NCBI GenBank assembly: GCA_963648435.1
Contig: CAVJDT010000007.1
Span: forward strand, 1 to 45,926
Source: UMGS75 sp963648435
GTDB lineage: Bacteria; Bacillota_I; Bacilli_A; ML615J-28; CAG-313
DNA: 45,926 nt
Direction: 5' to 3'
Shown: positions 7,930-15,525 of the stretch, piece by piece
How the letters are laid out: the number at the start of each line of letters is the position of its first letter
How positions within the stretch are numbered: the first letter of the stretch is position 1
The notes under the pieces: generated by a model
What the model saw: only the letters and a program-made list of their open reading frames with translations
What the model was told of the DNA's origin: nothing
Database searches by the model: none
Program-made: the position numbers and the translations under genes

Positions 7930-8325
7930 TTACCATACAAATGCTATAACTTCGCCGCCAAGTTTCTTAGAACGAGCTTCACGGTCAGTCATAATTCCAT
8001 TTGAAGTTGAAATAATTGCAACACCTAAACCATTTAATACTTTAGGTAGTTCACTTGATTTAGCGTATACACGTAAACCAGGTTTAGAAATTTTCTTTAA
8101 TCCTTTAATAACTCTGTCTTTATTGTTGTACTTTAATGTAACTTTAATTACACCTTGTTTTCCGTCTTCTATTTTTTCATATTCGCTAATATAACCTTCA
8201 TTTTTTAGAACTGCTAAGATTTCTAATTTTAAACGTGATGCAGGCATTGTAACACTTTCGTGTTTTGCTTGGTTTGCATTACGAATTCTAGTTAACATAT
8301 CAGCAATTGGATCAGTCATAACCAT
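7930..8325 (-). CDS. rpsH: 30S ribosomal protein S8
   Basis: S8 is a primary binder of 16S rRNA helix 21 and, in several bacteria, a translational repressor of the spc operon. The sequence follows Bacillus S8 closely: MVMTDPIADMLTRIRNANQ at the start and SKPGLRVYAKSSELPKVLNG, GIAIISTSNG-like and GGEVIAFVW at the end. I kept the first ATG because the Bacillus protein also begins MVMTDP. Confidence 0.97.
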   Translation of the reverse strand: MVMTDPIADMLTRIRNANQAKHESVTMPASRLKLEILAVLKNEGYISEYEKIEDGKQGVIKVTLKYNNKDRVIKGLKKISKPGLRVYAKSSELPKVLNGLGVAIISTSNGIMTDREARSKKLGGEVIAFVW

Positions 8326-8343
8326 AATCTTTGACCTTCCTTT

Positions 8344-8529
8344 CTACCAGCTTGCCTTTGTAACGCCAGGTATTAATCCTTGGTACGCAAGTTCTCTAAA
8401 ACAAATTCTGCAGATTTTGAATTTGCGATAAACTGCATGAGGACGACCACAACGTTCACAGCGAGTGTATTCTCTTGTACTAAATTTTGCTTTGCGAGAG
8501 CATCTTACTTTTTGGGATGTTTTTGCCAT
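8344..8529 (-). CDS. rpsZ: 30S ribosomal protein S14, zinc-binding type Z
   Basis: S14 is a head protein of the small subunit. This is the short, zinc-dependent form, 61 residues, with the cysteine pairs CERC and CRIC flanking GRPHAVYRKFKI. A TTG two codons upstream is a possible alternative start, but MAKTSQKVRCSRKAKF matches the family start and AGGAGG lies ten bases before its ATG. A zinc-free paralogue is not present in this window. Confidence 0.96.
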   Translation of the reverse strand: MAKTSQKVRCSRKAKFSTREYTRCERCGRPHAVYRKFKICRICFRELAYQGLIPGVTKASW

Positions 8530-8544
8530 AATCAAAAGACCTCC

Positions 8545-9087
8545 TTACTTTTTCGCAAATGGCATACCTAACATTGTTAATAATGCACGACCTTCTTCAT
8601 CAGTGTTTGCAGTAGTAACAATAACGATATCCATACCACGAATTTTTAAAACTTTATCATAATTAATTTCTGGGAAAATTAATTGTTCTTTTATACCAAT
8701 TGTATAGTTGCCACGACCATCAAAGGCATTTGCATTAACACCACGGAAGTCACGTACACGAGGTAGAGCGATAGAAACTAGTTTATCATAGAATTCATAC
8801 ATTCTTTCACCACGCAATGTAACTTTGGCACCAATTGACATACCTTCACGAAGTTTAAATACAGCTATAGATTTCTTAGCTTTGGTAACTAAAGGTTTTT
8901 GACCTGTAATTATTGCTAAGTCTTCACAAGCAGCATCTAGTAATTTAGAGTTGTGAATTGAATCACCAACACCCATATTAACTACTATTTTTTCAATTTT
9001 TGGAACTTGCATAACTGAAGTATAATTAAACTTCTTTGTTAATTCAGCTACGACAGTTTCTTTATAATATTTTAAGACACGATTCAT
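8545..9087 (-). CDS. rplE: 50S ribosomal protein L5
   Basis: L5 binds 5S rRNA and contacts P-site tRNA. The 180-residue product shows the family elements YSVMQVPKIEKIVVNMGVGD-like (here NYTSVMQVPKIEKIVVNMG), the GQKPLVTKAKKSIAVFKLREG loop and the end GMDIVIVTTANTDEEGRALL. Size and position between rplX and rpsZ are canonical. Confidence 0.97.
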   Translation of the reverse strand: MNRVLKYYKETVVAELTKKFNYTSVMQVPKIEKIVVNMGVGDSIHNSKLLDAACEDLAIITGQKPLVTKAKKSIAVFKLREGMSIGAKVTLRGERMYEFYDKLVSIALPRVRDFRGVNANAFDGRGNYTIGIKEQLIFPEINYDKVLKIRGMDIVIVTTANTDEEGRALLTMLGMPFAKK

Positions 9088-9105
9088 AACTATTCAAGCC
9101 CCTTT

Positions 9106-9429
9106 CTACTTAATAACAGTTCCAGAAAGTTTGCAATAACGAACCTTCTTACCGTTTTCAATTTTATAACCAAGTTTAGTTGGTTTCTTTTGTACTGGAT
9201 CAAGATAAGCTACATTTGAAACATTAATTGGAGCTTCTCTTTTTTCAATACCGCCATCAGGATTAGCGTTTGATGGACGGTTATGTTTTGTTACAATATT
9301 TACACCTTTAACAACAACACGGTTTGATTTAGGTAAAACTTGTAATACTTCACCAGTAGTATAATTGCCTTTAATGGCTTTATCATTACCAGTTGTAATA
9401 ACTACAACGTCGCCTTTTTTAATTTTCAT
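9106..9429 (-). CDS. rplX: 50S ribosomal protein L24
   Basis: L24 starts assembly of the large subunit and lies by the exit tunnel. A KOW motif is at the N terminus (KKGDVVVITTGNDKAIKGNY), followed by the VNIVTKHNRPSNANPDGGIEKREAPI segment. At 107 residues it is ordinary. Confidence 0.96.
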   Translation of the reverse strand: MKIKKGDVVVITTGNDKAIKGNYTTGEVLQVLPKSNRVVVKGVNIVTKHNRPSNANPDGGIEKREAPINVSNVAYLDPVQKKPTKLGYKIENGKKVRYCKLSGTVIK

Positions 9430-9442
9430 AAACGCTTACCTC

Positions 9443-9811
9443 CTATAGTACTTCAGGAGCAAGAGACACGATCTTCATGAAATCTTTTTCACGTAATTCA
9501 CGAGCAACAGGACCAAAAATACGAGTTCCTTTTGGATTCTTATCTTCTTTGATGATAACTGCAGCGTTGTCATCAAATTTAATATATGAACCATCTTCTC
9601 TTCTTACTGCTTTCTTAGTACGAACGATTACTGCTTTAACAACATCGCCTTTTTTAACTTGGCCACCTGTTGTAGCAGACTTAACTGAACAAACAACGAT
9701 ATCACCAATTGTTGCAGTTTTGTGGATTGAACCACCTAAAATTTTAATTATTAAAAGTTGTTTTGCACCGGAGTTATCGGCTACATTGACTCTTGTTTCT
9801 TGTTGAACCAT
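9443..9811 (-). CDS. rplN: 50S ribosomal protein L14
   Basis: L14 forms intersubunit bridges and is the docking site of the silencing factor RsfS. The signature VNVADNSGAKQLLIIKILGG and the C-terminal GTRIFGPVARELREKDFMKIVSLAPEVL are both present in 122 residues, the invariant family length. Confidence 0.97.
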   Translation of the reverse strand: MVQQETRVNVADNSGAKQLLIIKILGGSIHKTATIGDIVVCSVKSATTGGQVKKGDVVKAVIVRTKKAVRREDGSYIKFDDNAAVIIKEDKNPKGTRIFGPVARELREKDFMKIVSLAPEVL

Positions 9812-9826
9812 TGTAAATACCTCCTA

Positions 9827-10090
9827 TTAGATTATTACTGCTTCTTGAACAACTTTTACTAAACGATAACGCTTAGTAGCAGAAAGTGGACGGCATTCCA
9901 TAATTTCTACAATGTCACCAACTTTTGCAACATTTTGTTCATCATGTGCAGTAAATTTCTTAGTATATTGTACTCTTTTACCATATAGTGGATGTCTACG
10001 ATGTGTTTCAACTTTAACCGTTATTGTTTTGTCGTTAACGTTTGAAACAACTTCGCCAACATATACTTTACGACTATTTCTTTCTTCCAT
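9827..10090 (-). CDS. rpsQ: 30S ribosomal protein S17
   Basis: S17 is a primary 16S rRNA binder with an OB fold. The motif KVYVGEVVSNVNDKTITVKVE and the RHPLYGKRVQYTKKFTAHDE and VGDIVEIMECRPLSATKRYRLV segments identify it. The 87-residue length is normal, and rpmC lies 13 bases upstream. Confidence 0.97.
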   Translation of the reverse strand: MEERNSRKVYVGEVVSNVNDKTITVKVETHRRHPLYGKRVQYTKKFTAHDEQNVAKVGDIVEIMECRPLSATKRYRLVKVVQEAVII

Positions 10091-10103
10091 AAGTTACCTC
10101 CGA

Positions 10104-10370
10104 TTACTTGCTAGATGCAGTTTCACGTTCAGTAAGAACTGTGTAACATCTTGCAATTTCTTTCTTAACTTTTCTTAATTGTGCAGTATTTTCAAGTTTA
10201 CCAACTGCAGCTTGGAAACGTAAATTAAATAATTCTTGTTTCAAGTCGTTAATTTTATTTTGAATTTCAACATCATTTAATTCGCGAATTTTTCCTGCAA
10301 GAGATTTCTTTTCTGCGATCTTCTTTGCTATCTTTTTATCTACTTTTTCTACTTTAGGTTTTCTAGCCAT
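10104..10370 (-). CDS. rpmC: 50S ribosomal protein L29 with N-terminal extension
   Basis: L29 lies at the exit tunnel, where trigger factor and SRP dock. The core (KIRELNDVEIQNKINDLKQ, ELFNLRFQAAVGKLENTAQL, RKVKKEIARCYTVLTERE) is clear. It is preceded by an extra ~20 lysine-rich residues (MARKPKVEKVDKKIAKKIAE), making 88 residues against the usual 63-68. The ATG chosen overlaps the rplP stop by one base (TAATG); an in-frame TTG two codons earlier is less likely. No internal start with a good ribosome binding site would remove the extension. Confidence 0.93.
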   Translation of the reverse strand: MARKPKVEKVDKKIAKKIAEKKSLAGKIRELNDVEIQNKINDLKQELFNLRFQAAVGKLENTAQLRKVKKEIARCYTVLTERETASSK

Positions 10371-10789
10371 TAGCAATCACCACTTTCTCTTACAACAAAT
10401 TTTGTTTTAACAGGTAGTTTGTGTGCAGCAAGTCTTAATGCTTCACGAGCGATTTCTTCAGAAACACCACCAATTTCAAACATCACTGTTCCATCTTTTA
10501 CAACTGCTACATAGCCGTCAGGAGCACCTTTACCAGATCCCATACGAACTTCTAGCGGTTTCTTAGTTTTAATATTGTGAGGGAAGATTTTAATCCAAAC
10601 TTGACCATCACGTTTCATATAACGAGTCATCGCAATACGAGCTGCTTCGATTTGTCTATCAGTAATCCAAGCACCTTCTAACGATTGAAGACCAAATTCA
10701 CCAAAAGTAACTTTTTTGCCACCTTTTGCTTTGCCTTCATAACTAACGCGATGAGGACGACGATATTTAGTTCTTTTAGGCATTAACAT
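10370..10789 (-). CDS. rplP: 50S ribosomal protein L16
   Basis: L16 organises the A-site region of the large subunit. The start MLMPKRTKYRRPHR parallels Bacillus MLLPKR, which is why I kept the first of two nearby ATGs; AGGAGG lies 11 bases upstream inside the end of rpsC. Further motifs are FGLQSLEGAWITDRQIEAAR, TRYMKRDGQVWIKIFPH and the MGSGKGAPDGYVAVVK loop. The 139-residue length is typical. Confidence 0.97.
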   Translation of the reverse strand: MLMPKRTKYRRPHRVSYEGKAKGGKKVTFGEFGLQSLEGAWITDRQIEAARIAMTRYMKRDGQVWIKIFPHNIKTKKPLEVRMGSGKGAPDGYVAVVKDGTVMFEIGGVSEEIAREALRLAAHKLPVKTKFVVRESGDC

Positions 10790-10792
10790 AGT

Positions 10793-11458
10793 TTATTTAG
10801 CCTCCTTTTTTGAATTTTTCGCTGCAGGCAAAATTTCGCCTTTATTAATCCAAACTTTAACTCCTAGCTTTCCATAAGTTGTTGCTGCTTCTGCTATTGC
10901 ATAATCGATATTAGCACGAAGAGTATGTAGAGGAACGCTTCCTTCAATATAACCTTCACTTCTTGCAATTTCAGCACCGCCTAAACGGCCTGAGATACTT
11001 GTTTTAATTCCTTTAGCACCAGCTTTTAAAGCTTTTTGGATTGCCATTTTTTGTACACGACGGAATGAAGCACGATTTTCTAAATCTTCTGCCATTTTAC
11101 GTGCAACTAAATTAGCTTCTTTGTCTGCATCAATTTGTTTAATTTCTGCAACTGATATATAAACATTTTTACCAGTTAATTTTTGTAAAGCTGCTACAGC
11201 TTCGTTTTTCTTAGCGCCACCAGCGCCAATAACCATGCCAGGTTTTGCCGCATGAATAGTAACGATTACTCTTTTACCTGTACGTTTGATTTCCATATGT
11301 GAAACATATGCAGCTTTATAAAATTTATTTAAGTATTCACGTATTTTTAGATCTTCAAGTAGTAAATCTGCAACTTTTGTTTTAGGTGCATACCATTTTG
11401 CATCCCAGTCACGGATAATACCAACTCTCATACCAACGGGATTAACCTTTTGACCCAT
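10793..11458 (-). CDS. rpsC: 30S ribosomal protein S3
   Basis: S3 lines the mRNA entry tunnel and takes part in mRNA unwinding. An N-terminal MGQKVNPVGMRVGIIRDWDAKWYA is followed by a KH domain with VIGAGGAKKNEAVAALQK and the C-terminal domain with IKTSISGRLGGAEIARSEGYIEGSVPLHTLRANIDYA. The 221 residues are the normal length for Bacilli. Confidence 0.97.
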   Translation of the reverse strand: MGQKVNPVGMRVGIIRDWDAKWYAPKTKVADLLLEDLKIREYLNKFYKAAYVSHMEIKRTGKRVIVTIHAAKPGMVIGAGGAKKNEAVAALQKLTGKNVYISVAEIKQIDADKEANLVARKMAEDLENRASFRRVQKMAIQKALKAGAKGIKTSISGRLGGAEIARSEGYIEGSVPLHTLRANIDYAIAEAATTYGKLGVKVWINKGEILPAAKNSKKEAK

Positions 11459-11468
11459 ATGTTTCCTC

Positions 11469-11810
11469 CTAATTTTGACCGTCTGACACTACAACTGTAA
11501 TGTGACTAGTTCTTTTTAAAATTCTATTACCGCTACCTTTAGCTCTTGCACGAAATCTTTTTAGTGTAGCACCTGGATTAACGTAAATTTCTTTAACATA
11601 TAATTTATCTACATCTAAACCTAGATTATGGTCTGCATTAGCTACTGCGGAATTTAATACTTTTAAGACATTTTCCTTAACTGTTGATTCACAATTCTTA
11701 AGAATTGAAACAGCTAAACCTACTTTTTTACCACGAATTAGATCCACAACTAAACGAGTTTTACGTGGAGAAATTCTAAGTGATTTTGCAACTGCTCTAA
11801 CTTCTGCCAT
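11469..11810 (-). CDS. rplV: 50S ribosomal protein L22
   Basis: L22 has a long beta hairpin that lines the exit tunnel and a macrolide-binding region. The sequence has AKSLRISPRKTRLVVDLIRGKKV at the start and the hairpin LKRFRARAKGSGNRILKRTSHITVVVSD at the end. At 113 residues it is standard. Confidence 0.97.
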   Translation of the reverse strand: MAEVRAVAKSLRISPRKTRLVVDLIRGKKVGLAVSILKNCESTVKENVLKVLNSAVANADHNLGLDVDKLYVKEIYVNPGATLKRFRARAKGSGNRILKRTSHITVVVSDGQN

Positions 11811-11821
11811 AATTAACCTCC

Positions 11822-12097
11822 TTATTTAGCTGCTTTCTTATCTTTACCGTGTCCACGGTAAGTTCTTGTTGGAGCGAATTCACCAAATTTATGTCCTACC
11901 ATATCTTCAGTTACATATACAGGAATGTGTTCTTTGCCATTATGAATAGCTACTGTATGTCCAACGAATTCAGGATAAATTGTTGATCTTCTTGACCATG
12001 TTTGTATAACTTTCTTTTGATTTGATTCATTTAATTTAACAACTTTATTCATTAAATGTTCATCAATAAAAGGTCCTTTTTTAAGTGAACGTGCCAT
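11822..12097 (-). CDS. rpsS: 30S ribosomal protein S19
   Basis: S19 pairs with S13 in the head of the small subunit. The start MARSLKKGPFIDEHLMNKV, the central TWSRRSTIYPEFVGHTVAIHNG and the end GHKFGEFAPTRTYRGHGKDKKAAK are all family hallmarks. 91 residues, normal. Confidence 0.97.
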   Translation of the reverse strand: MARSLKKGPFIDEHLMNKVVKLNESNQKKVIQTWSRRSTIYPEFVGHTVAIHNGKEHIPVYVTEDMVGHKFGEFAPTRTYRGHGKDKKAAK

Positions 12098-12112
12098 ATA
12101 TGCATTTCCTCC

Positions 12113-12943
12113 TTATCCGTTTCTACGACGAACGATAAGATCATTCGTTTTATTTTTAGTTTTTCTTGTCTTAAGACCAAGAGCAATTTTGCCCCAAGGA
12201 GTCATAGGAGACTTACGACCGATAGGTTGACGGCCTTCACCACCACCATGAGGGTGATCATTAGGGTTCATAACTGAACCACGAACAGTAGGGCGAATAC
12301 CCATATGACGTGTACGTCCAGCTTTACCTATGTTTACTAGTTCATAATCAAGGTTACCAACGCCACCAATTGTAGCACGGCAAACGCCAAGAACTCTACG
12401 AACTTCACCACTAGTAAGACGAATTAGAACATAACGATCTTCACGTCCTAAGATTTGAGCACTGCTTCCTGCAGCTCTTACTAATTGACCACCATGGCCT
12501 TGGTGTAATTCGATATTATGAATTGTTGTACCAACAGGGATATTAGCAAGTGGTAAACAGTTACCAACAGTAATATCTACGTTTTCACCTGAGTAAATTG
12601 ACATACCAACTTTTAATCCTTCAGGAGCGATAATATATCTTTTTTCACCATCTACATAGTTGATTAAAGCAATATTAGCACTACGATTTGGATCATATTC
12701 AATTGTTGCAACTTTACCTTCAATACCATCTTTATCTCTTTTGAAATCAATGATACGATATTTGCGTTTTTCACCGCCGCCTTTATGACGTACAGTTACG
12801 CAGCCTTGGGCATTACGTCCACCTTTTTTATTTAGTGGGGCAAGTAAACTTTTCTCAGGAGTATCTGTTGTTATTTCTTCATATGTTAACACTGACATGT
12901 TACGACGACCATTTGTCGTTGCTTTGTATTTCTTAATTGCCAT
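12113..12943 (-). CDS. rplB: 50S ribosomal protein L2
   Basis: L2 is needed for subunit association and peptidyl transfer. The 276-residue protein shows the N-terminal KKGGRNAQGCVTVRHKGGGEKRKYRIIDFKR, the OB/SH3 core and the C-terminal MNPNDHPHGGGEGRQPIGRKSPMTPWG loop containing the conserved histidine close to the catalytic centre. Confidence 0.98.
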   Translation of the reverse strand: MAIKKYKATTNGRRNMSVLTYEEITTDTPEKSLLAPLNKKGGRNAQGCVTVRHKGGGEKRKYRIIDFKRDKDGIEGKVATIEYDPNRSANIALINYVDGEKRYIIAPEGLKVGMSIYSGENVDITVGNCLPLANIPVGTTIHNIELHQGHGGQLVRAAGSSAQILGREDRYVLIRLTSGEVRRVLGVCRATIGGVGNLDYELVNIGKAGRTRHMGIRPTVRGSVMNPNDHPHGGGEGRQPIGRKSPMTPWGKIALGLKTRKTKNKTNDLIVRRRNG

Positions 12944-12955
12944 GATAACCTCCTA

Positions 12956-13240
12956 TTAAATTTCAAATTTATCGATGGTTTGACCTGGTGCTAAGCGAAC
13001 GATTGCTTTCTTATAAGCAGGTTTGAAACCTTCGAATCTTTGCATTCTTTTTGCTTTTCTATGAACATTAACTGTTCTAATTTCTACTACATTAACTTTG
13101 AAGATTTTTTCAACTGCATCTTTAATTTCAGTTTTATTAGCGCTTGGATCTACTTCAAAAGTATATTGTAATTTTTCTACTAAACCATTAGTTTTTTCAG
13201 TAATAATCGGTCTTTTAATAACATCATATATTGATTTCAT
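12956..13240 (-). CDS. rplW: 50S ribosomal protein L23
   Basis: L23 is the main chaperone docking site at the exit tunnel. The start YDVIKRPIITEKTNGLVEKLQYTFEVDPSANKTEIKDAVEKIF is typical, and the 94-residue length is normal. Its ATG overlaps the rplD stop by one base, implying coupled translation. Confidence 0.96.
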   Translation of the reverse strand: MKSIYDVIKRPIITEKTNGLVEKLQYTFEVDPSANKTEIKDAVEKIFKVNVVEIRTVNVHRKAKRMQRFEGFKPAYKKAIVRLAPGQTIDKFEI

Positions 13241-13866
13241 TATTTAAGTACCTCCTCAAACTTTTCAACAGCAGCTTTTGTAATGATTAAACTATTTACA
13301 TTCATCATTTCATAAACTGAAATGTGATTGTAACGTTGAACTAGTAAATAAGGTACATTACGACCAGCAAGTTCAACGTTTGCGTTTGTATCTTCTAATA
13401 CGATTGCTACTTTTCTTCCTTTAACTTGTAAGTTATCAATAATTTCAACTAAATTCTTAGTTTTAAAATCAGCAAGTTCTATTGAATCAACAACAAAGAT
13501 TTGATTTTCGCGAACTTTTGAGCTTAATGCACATCTCATTGCAAGACGAGCAACTTTCTTATTAACTTTTAAATCATATGATCTAGGAACTGGTGCAAAT
13601 ACAACACCACCGCCTCTAAATTGAGGAGCGCGGATTGTACCTTGACGAGCACGACCTGTTCCTTTTTGACGCCATGGTTTTCTTCCACCACCACTAACTT
13701 CAGAACGAGTCTTTGCTTTTTGGGTTCCTTGACGCTTTGCGGCTTGTTCAGCTATAACAGTATCGAATATGGCTTGTTGATGATCTTCAACACCAAACAC
13801 ATGTTCGCTTAATTCTAATTCACCAACTTGTGAACCTTTTTGATTGTATAAAACAACTTTAGGCAT
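13240..13866 (-). CDS. rplD: 50S ribosomal protein L4
   Basis: L4 reaches into the exit tunnel through the loop TRSEVSGGGRKPWRQKGTGR, followed by ARQGTIRAPQFRGGGVVF; both are visible here. The rest forms the globular surface domain. L4 is also the autogenous regulator of the S10 operon in many bacteria, which makes the structured leader upstream of rpsJ of interest. 208 residues, normal. Confidence 0.97.
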   Translation of the reverse strand: MPKVVLYNQKGSQVGELELSEHVFGVEDHQQAIFDTVIAEQAAKRQGTQKAKTRSEVSGGGRKPWRQKGTGRARQGTIRAPQFRGGGVVFAPVPRSYDLKVNKKVARLAMRCALSSKVRENQIFVVDSIELADFKTKNLVEIIDNLQVKGRKVAIVLEDTNANVELAGRNVPYLLVQRYNHISVYEMMNVNSLIITKAAVEKFEEVLK

Positions 13867-13879
13867 ATTTGACTCCTTT

Positions 13880-14539
13880 CTATGCTAGTGCTTCAGGGTT
13901 TAATTCTGGCTTTTTTGATTTAACCGCGTTCTTAATAACTACGAATGAGTTGTTAGCGCCAGGTACATTACCCTTGATTAATACTACATTGTTTTCAGCA
14001 TCATACTTAACAAATTCAAGATTTTGAATTGTTTTTGTTTCTCCGCCCATACGACCAGCCATCTTTTTACCTGGTTTAATACGTGCTGGTTGGATAGATC
14101 CCATTGAACCTATTCCACGATGATATCCTGAACCGTGTGCGGCAGGACCTAAATGGAAATTATGACGTTTAATAACACCTTGGTAACCTTTACCTTTAGA
14201 TGTTCCTGTTACATCTACTAATTCTCCAACAAAGAATATATTTCCTTTAACCTCTTGTCCAACTTCGAACGCTAGCATTTCTTCCCCAGCGATTTCTTGA
14301 ATGAAGCGCTTAGGGGCTGTATTAACTTTTGTAACGTGTCCAAGTTCAGGTTTATTAGCTAAACGTTCAGGTTTATCAGCGTAACCTAATTGGATTGCGT
14401 TATATCCATCAGTTTCAACAGTCTTTTTTTGTAATACTACATTCGGAGTTACTTCAATTACTGTAACAGGGATTAAAGAGCCTGTTTCAGAAAAAATTTG
14501 TGTCATTCCGATTTTCTTACCTAAGATTCCTTTGGCCAT
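13880..14539 (-). CDS. rplC: 50S ribosomal protein L3
   Basis: L3 starts large-subunit assembly and has an extension that reaches the peptidyl transferase centre. Motifs are GILGKKIGMTQIF at the start, VDVTGTSKGKGYQGVIKRHNF in the middle, and the central loop GSIQPARIKPGKKMAGRMGG. The 219-residue length is slightly above the Bacillus value of 209. Confidence 0.97.
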   Translation of the reverse strand: MAKGILGKKIGMTQIFSETGSLIPVTVIEVTPNVVLQKKTVETDGYNAIQLGYADKPERLANKPELGHVTKVNTAPKRFIQEIAGEEMLAFEVGQEVKGNIFFVGELVDVTGTSKGKGYQGVIKRHNFHLGPAAHGSGYHRGIGSMGSIQPARIKPGKKMAGRMGGETKTIQNLEFVKYDAENNVVLIKGNVPGANNSFVVIKNAVKSKKPELNPEALA

Positions 14540-14555
14540 GAGTGCACCTTCCTTT

Positions 14556-14864
14556 CTATTTTAAAACGATTTCGACACCAGATGGAAGTTCTAAGTGAAC
14601 TAACGCATCCATTGTTTTAGGAGTAATATTTACGATATCAATTAAACGTTTATGAGTACGACGTTCAAATTGTTCACGACTATCTTTATATTTGTGTGGT
14701 GAACGGATAATAGTAAACACTTCCTTTTCTGTAGGTAGTGGGATAGGGCCTGAAACTTTTGAACCAGTTCTTTTAGCTGTTTCCACTATCTTTTTTGCAG
14801 ATTCATCAAGTAATCTGTGATCATAAGATAATAATCTTATTCTTAATTTTTTTTCTTTTGCCAT
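14556..14864 (-). CDS. rpsJ: 30S ribosomal protein S10 (NusE)
   Basis: S10 has two roles, in the small subunit and as NusE in transcription antitermination. The sequence KLRIRLLSYDHRLLDESAKKIVETAKRTGS, the GPIPLPTEKEVFTIIRSPH loop and DIVNITPKTMDALVHLELPSGVEI are diagnostic. 102 residues. It is the first gene of the operon; rpsL-rpsG-fusA-tuf, which precede it in many Bacillota, are not here. The start is decided by an AGGAGGT site nine bases before the ATG. Confidence 0.98.
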   Translation of the reverse strand: MAKEKKLRIRLLSYDHRLLDESAKKIVETAKRTGSKVSGPIPLPTEKEVFTIIRSPHKYKDSREQFERRTHKRLIDIVNITPKTMDALVHLELPSGVEIVLK

Positions 14865-14983
14865 GTTTTTACCTCCTAGCTTTTCTAAGCTATAGACTCA
14901 ATACAAATTCCCTGACCATACGCACCACGGCAACTTTTCCGTGCGTGTCAGCAACCTTGCATATCTTTGTCCGTTTTTAGCCT
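14865..14983 (-). promoter_or_regulatory. Structured 5' leader of the S10 operon
   Basis: About 115 bases separate the predicted transcription start from rpsJ. The leader contains a GC-rich inverted repeat (ACGCAC and GTGCGT around a GG/CC pair with loop AAAAGTTG, roughly 14921-14945) and a perfect hairpin TAGCTT/AAGCTA with loop AGAA at 14877-14892 that abuts the rpsJ ribosome binding site. Autogenous control by L4 through S10 leaders is established in several bacterial groups, including Bacillus; that this leader works this way is inference. Confidence 0.55.
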
Positions 14984-14988
14984 GTAAT

Positions 14989-15017
14989 ATTATATTCAAA
15001 ACGACCCTTTTTTGCAA
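14989..15017 (-). promoter_or_regulatory. Promoter of the S10-spc-alpha operon
   Basis: On the minus strand TTGCAA and a perfect TATAAT are separated by 17 bases. It is the only good sigma-70/A type promoter between the terminator at 15157-15193 and rpsJ. The predicted start lies near 14982. The rest of the 337-base intergenic stretch (15018-15156) is A-rich on this strand and shows no further feature I can support. Confidence 0.8.
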
Positions 15018-15156
15018 ATCGTTTGCTCACTATTTTCATAATTTTTAATTTTTCTATCTTACTATTTCTATTTTCTATTTGATTATTTCCTATTTGTATT
15101 TTTAGTAGTAGTAAGCAAAGAAGGTTATACTTTTGTATTTTTGCCATAAATTATCC

Positions 15157-15193
15157 AAAAAAAGTATATATATGGTTACCCACATACATACTT
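15157..15193 (-). terminator. Terminator of the second surface-protein gene
   Basis: Read on the minus strand, a 14-bp stem (AAGTATGTATGTGG with CCATATATATACTT, two G-T pairs) carries a GTAA tetraloop and is followed by seven T residues. The hairpin is part of the exact 365-bp duplication and recurs after the upstream paralogue. Confidence 0.88.
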
Positions 15194-15525
15194 TTTCCAT
15201 ATTATTTTTTCTTTCTAAGTACGATTACTAATCCACTTAATGTTACGATGAATGTTACTAAATAGCTGCTTACAGCTGTTAAGTTACATCCTCCTTTTTT
15301 CTTTATTTCTTTCCATTTAGCACTTAAGACGATATCTTCAGTTAAATTCTTAGATATCTCTGTTACTTTAGTATCATTATAATACCAGCCAACAAATTCA
15401 TATCCTTCTTTAGTTGGAGTAGGAAGAGTTGATAGGCCTTTTCCTTCAACATATTCAGTAACTTCGTTTTCAAGTTTTCCACCATCTAGGTTATAAGTAA
15501 TACTATGTTTGATTTCTGTTACAGT
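15161..15525. repeat. 365-bp exact direct repeat, copy 1
   Basis: This segment is the same, base for base as far as I can read, as 17747-18111 (offset 2586). It covers the last ~108 codons of the downstream surface-protein gene (Listeria-Bacteroides repeat, Gly-Gly-Cys, membrane helix, lysine tail), the stop codon and the terminator hairpin. Identity ends abruptly on both sides, while the rest of the two genes has diverged strongly. Confidence 0.93.

Noticed and set aside
14977..15147. Minus-strand frame of 56 codons upstream of rpsJ (MAKIQKYNLLCLLLLK...)
   Set aside because: It overlaps the S10 promoter, starts just past a terminator, and lacks a proper ribosome binding site.
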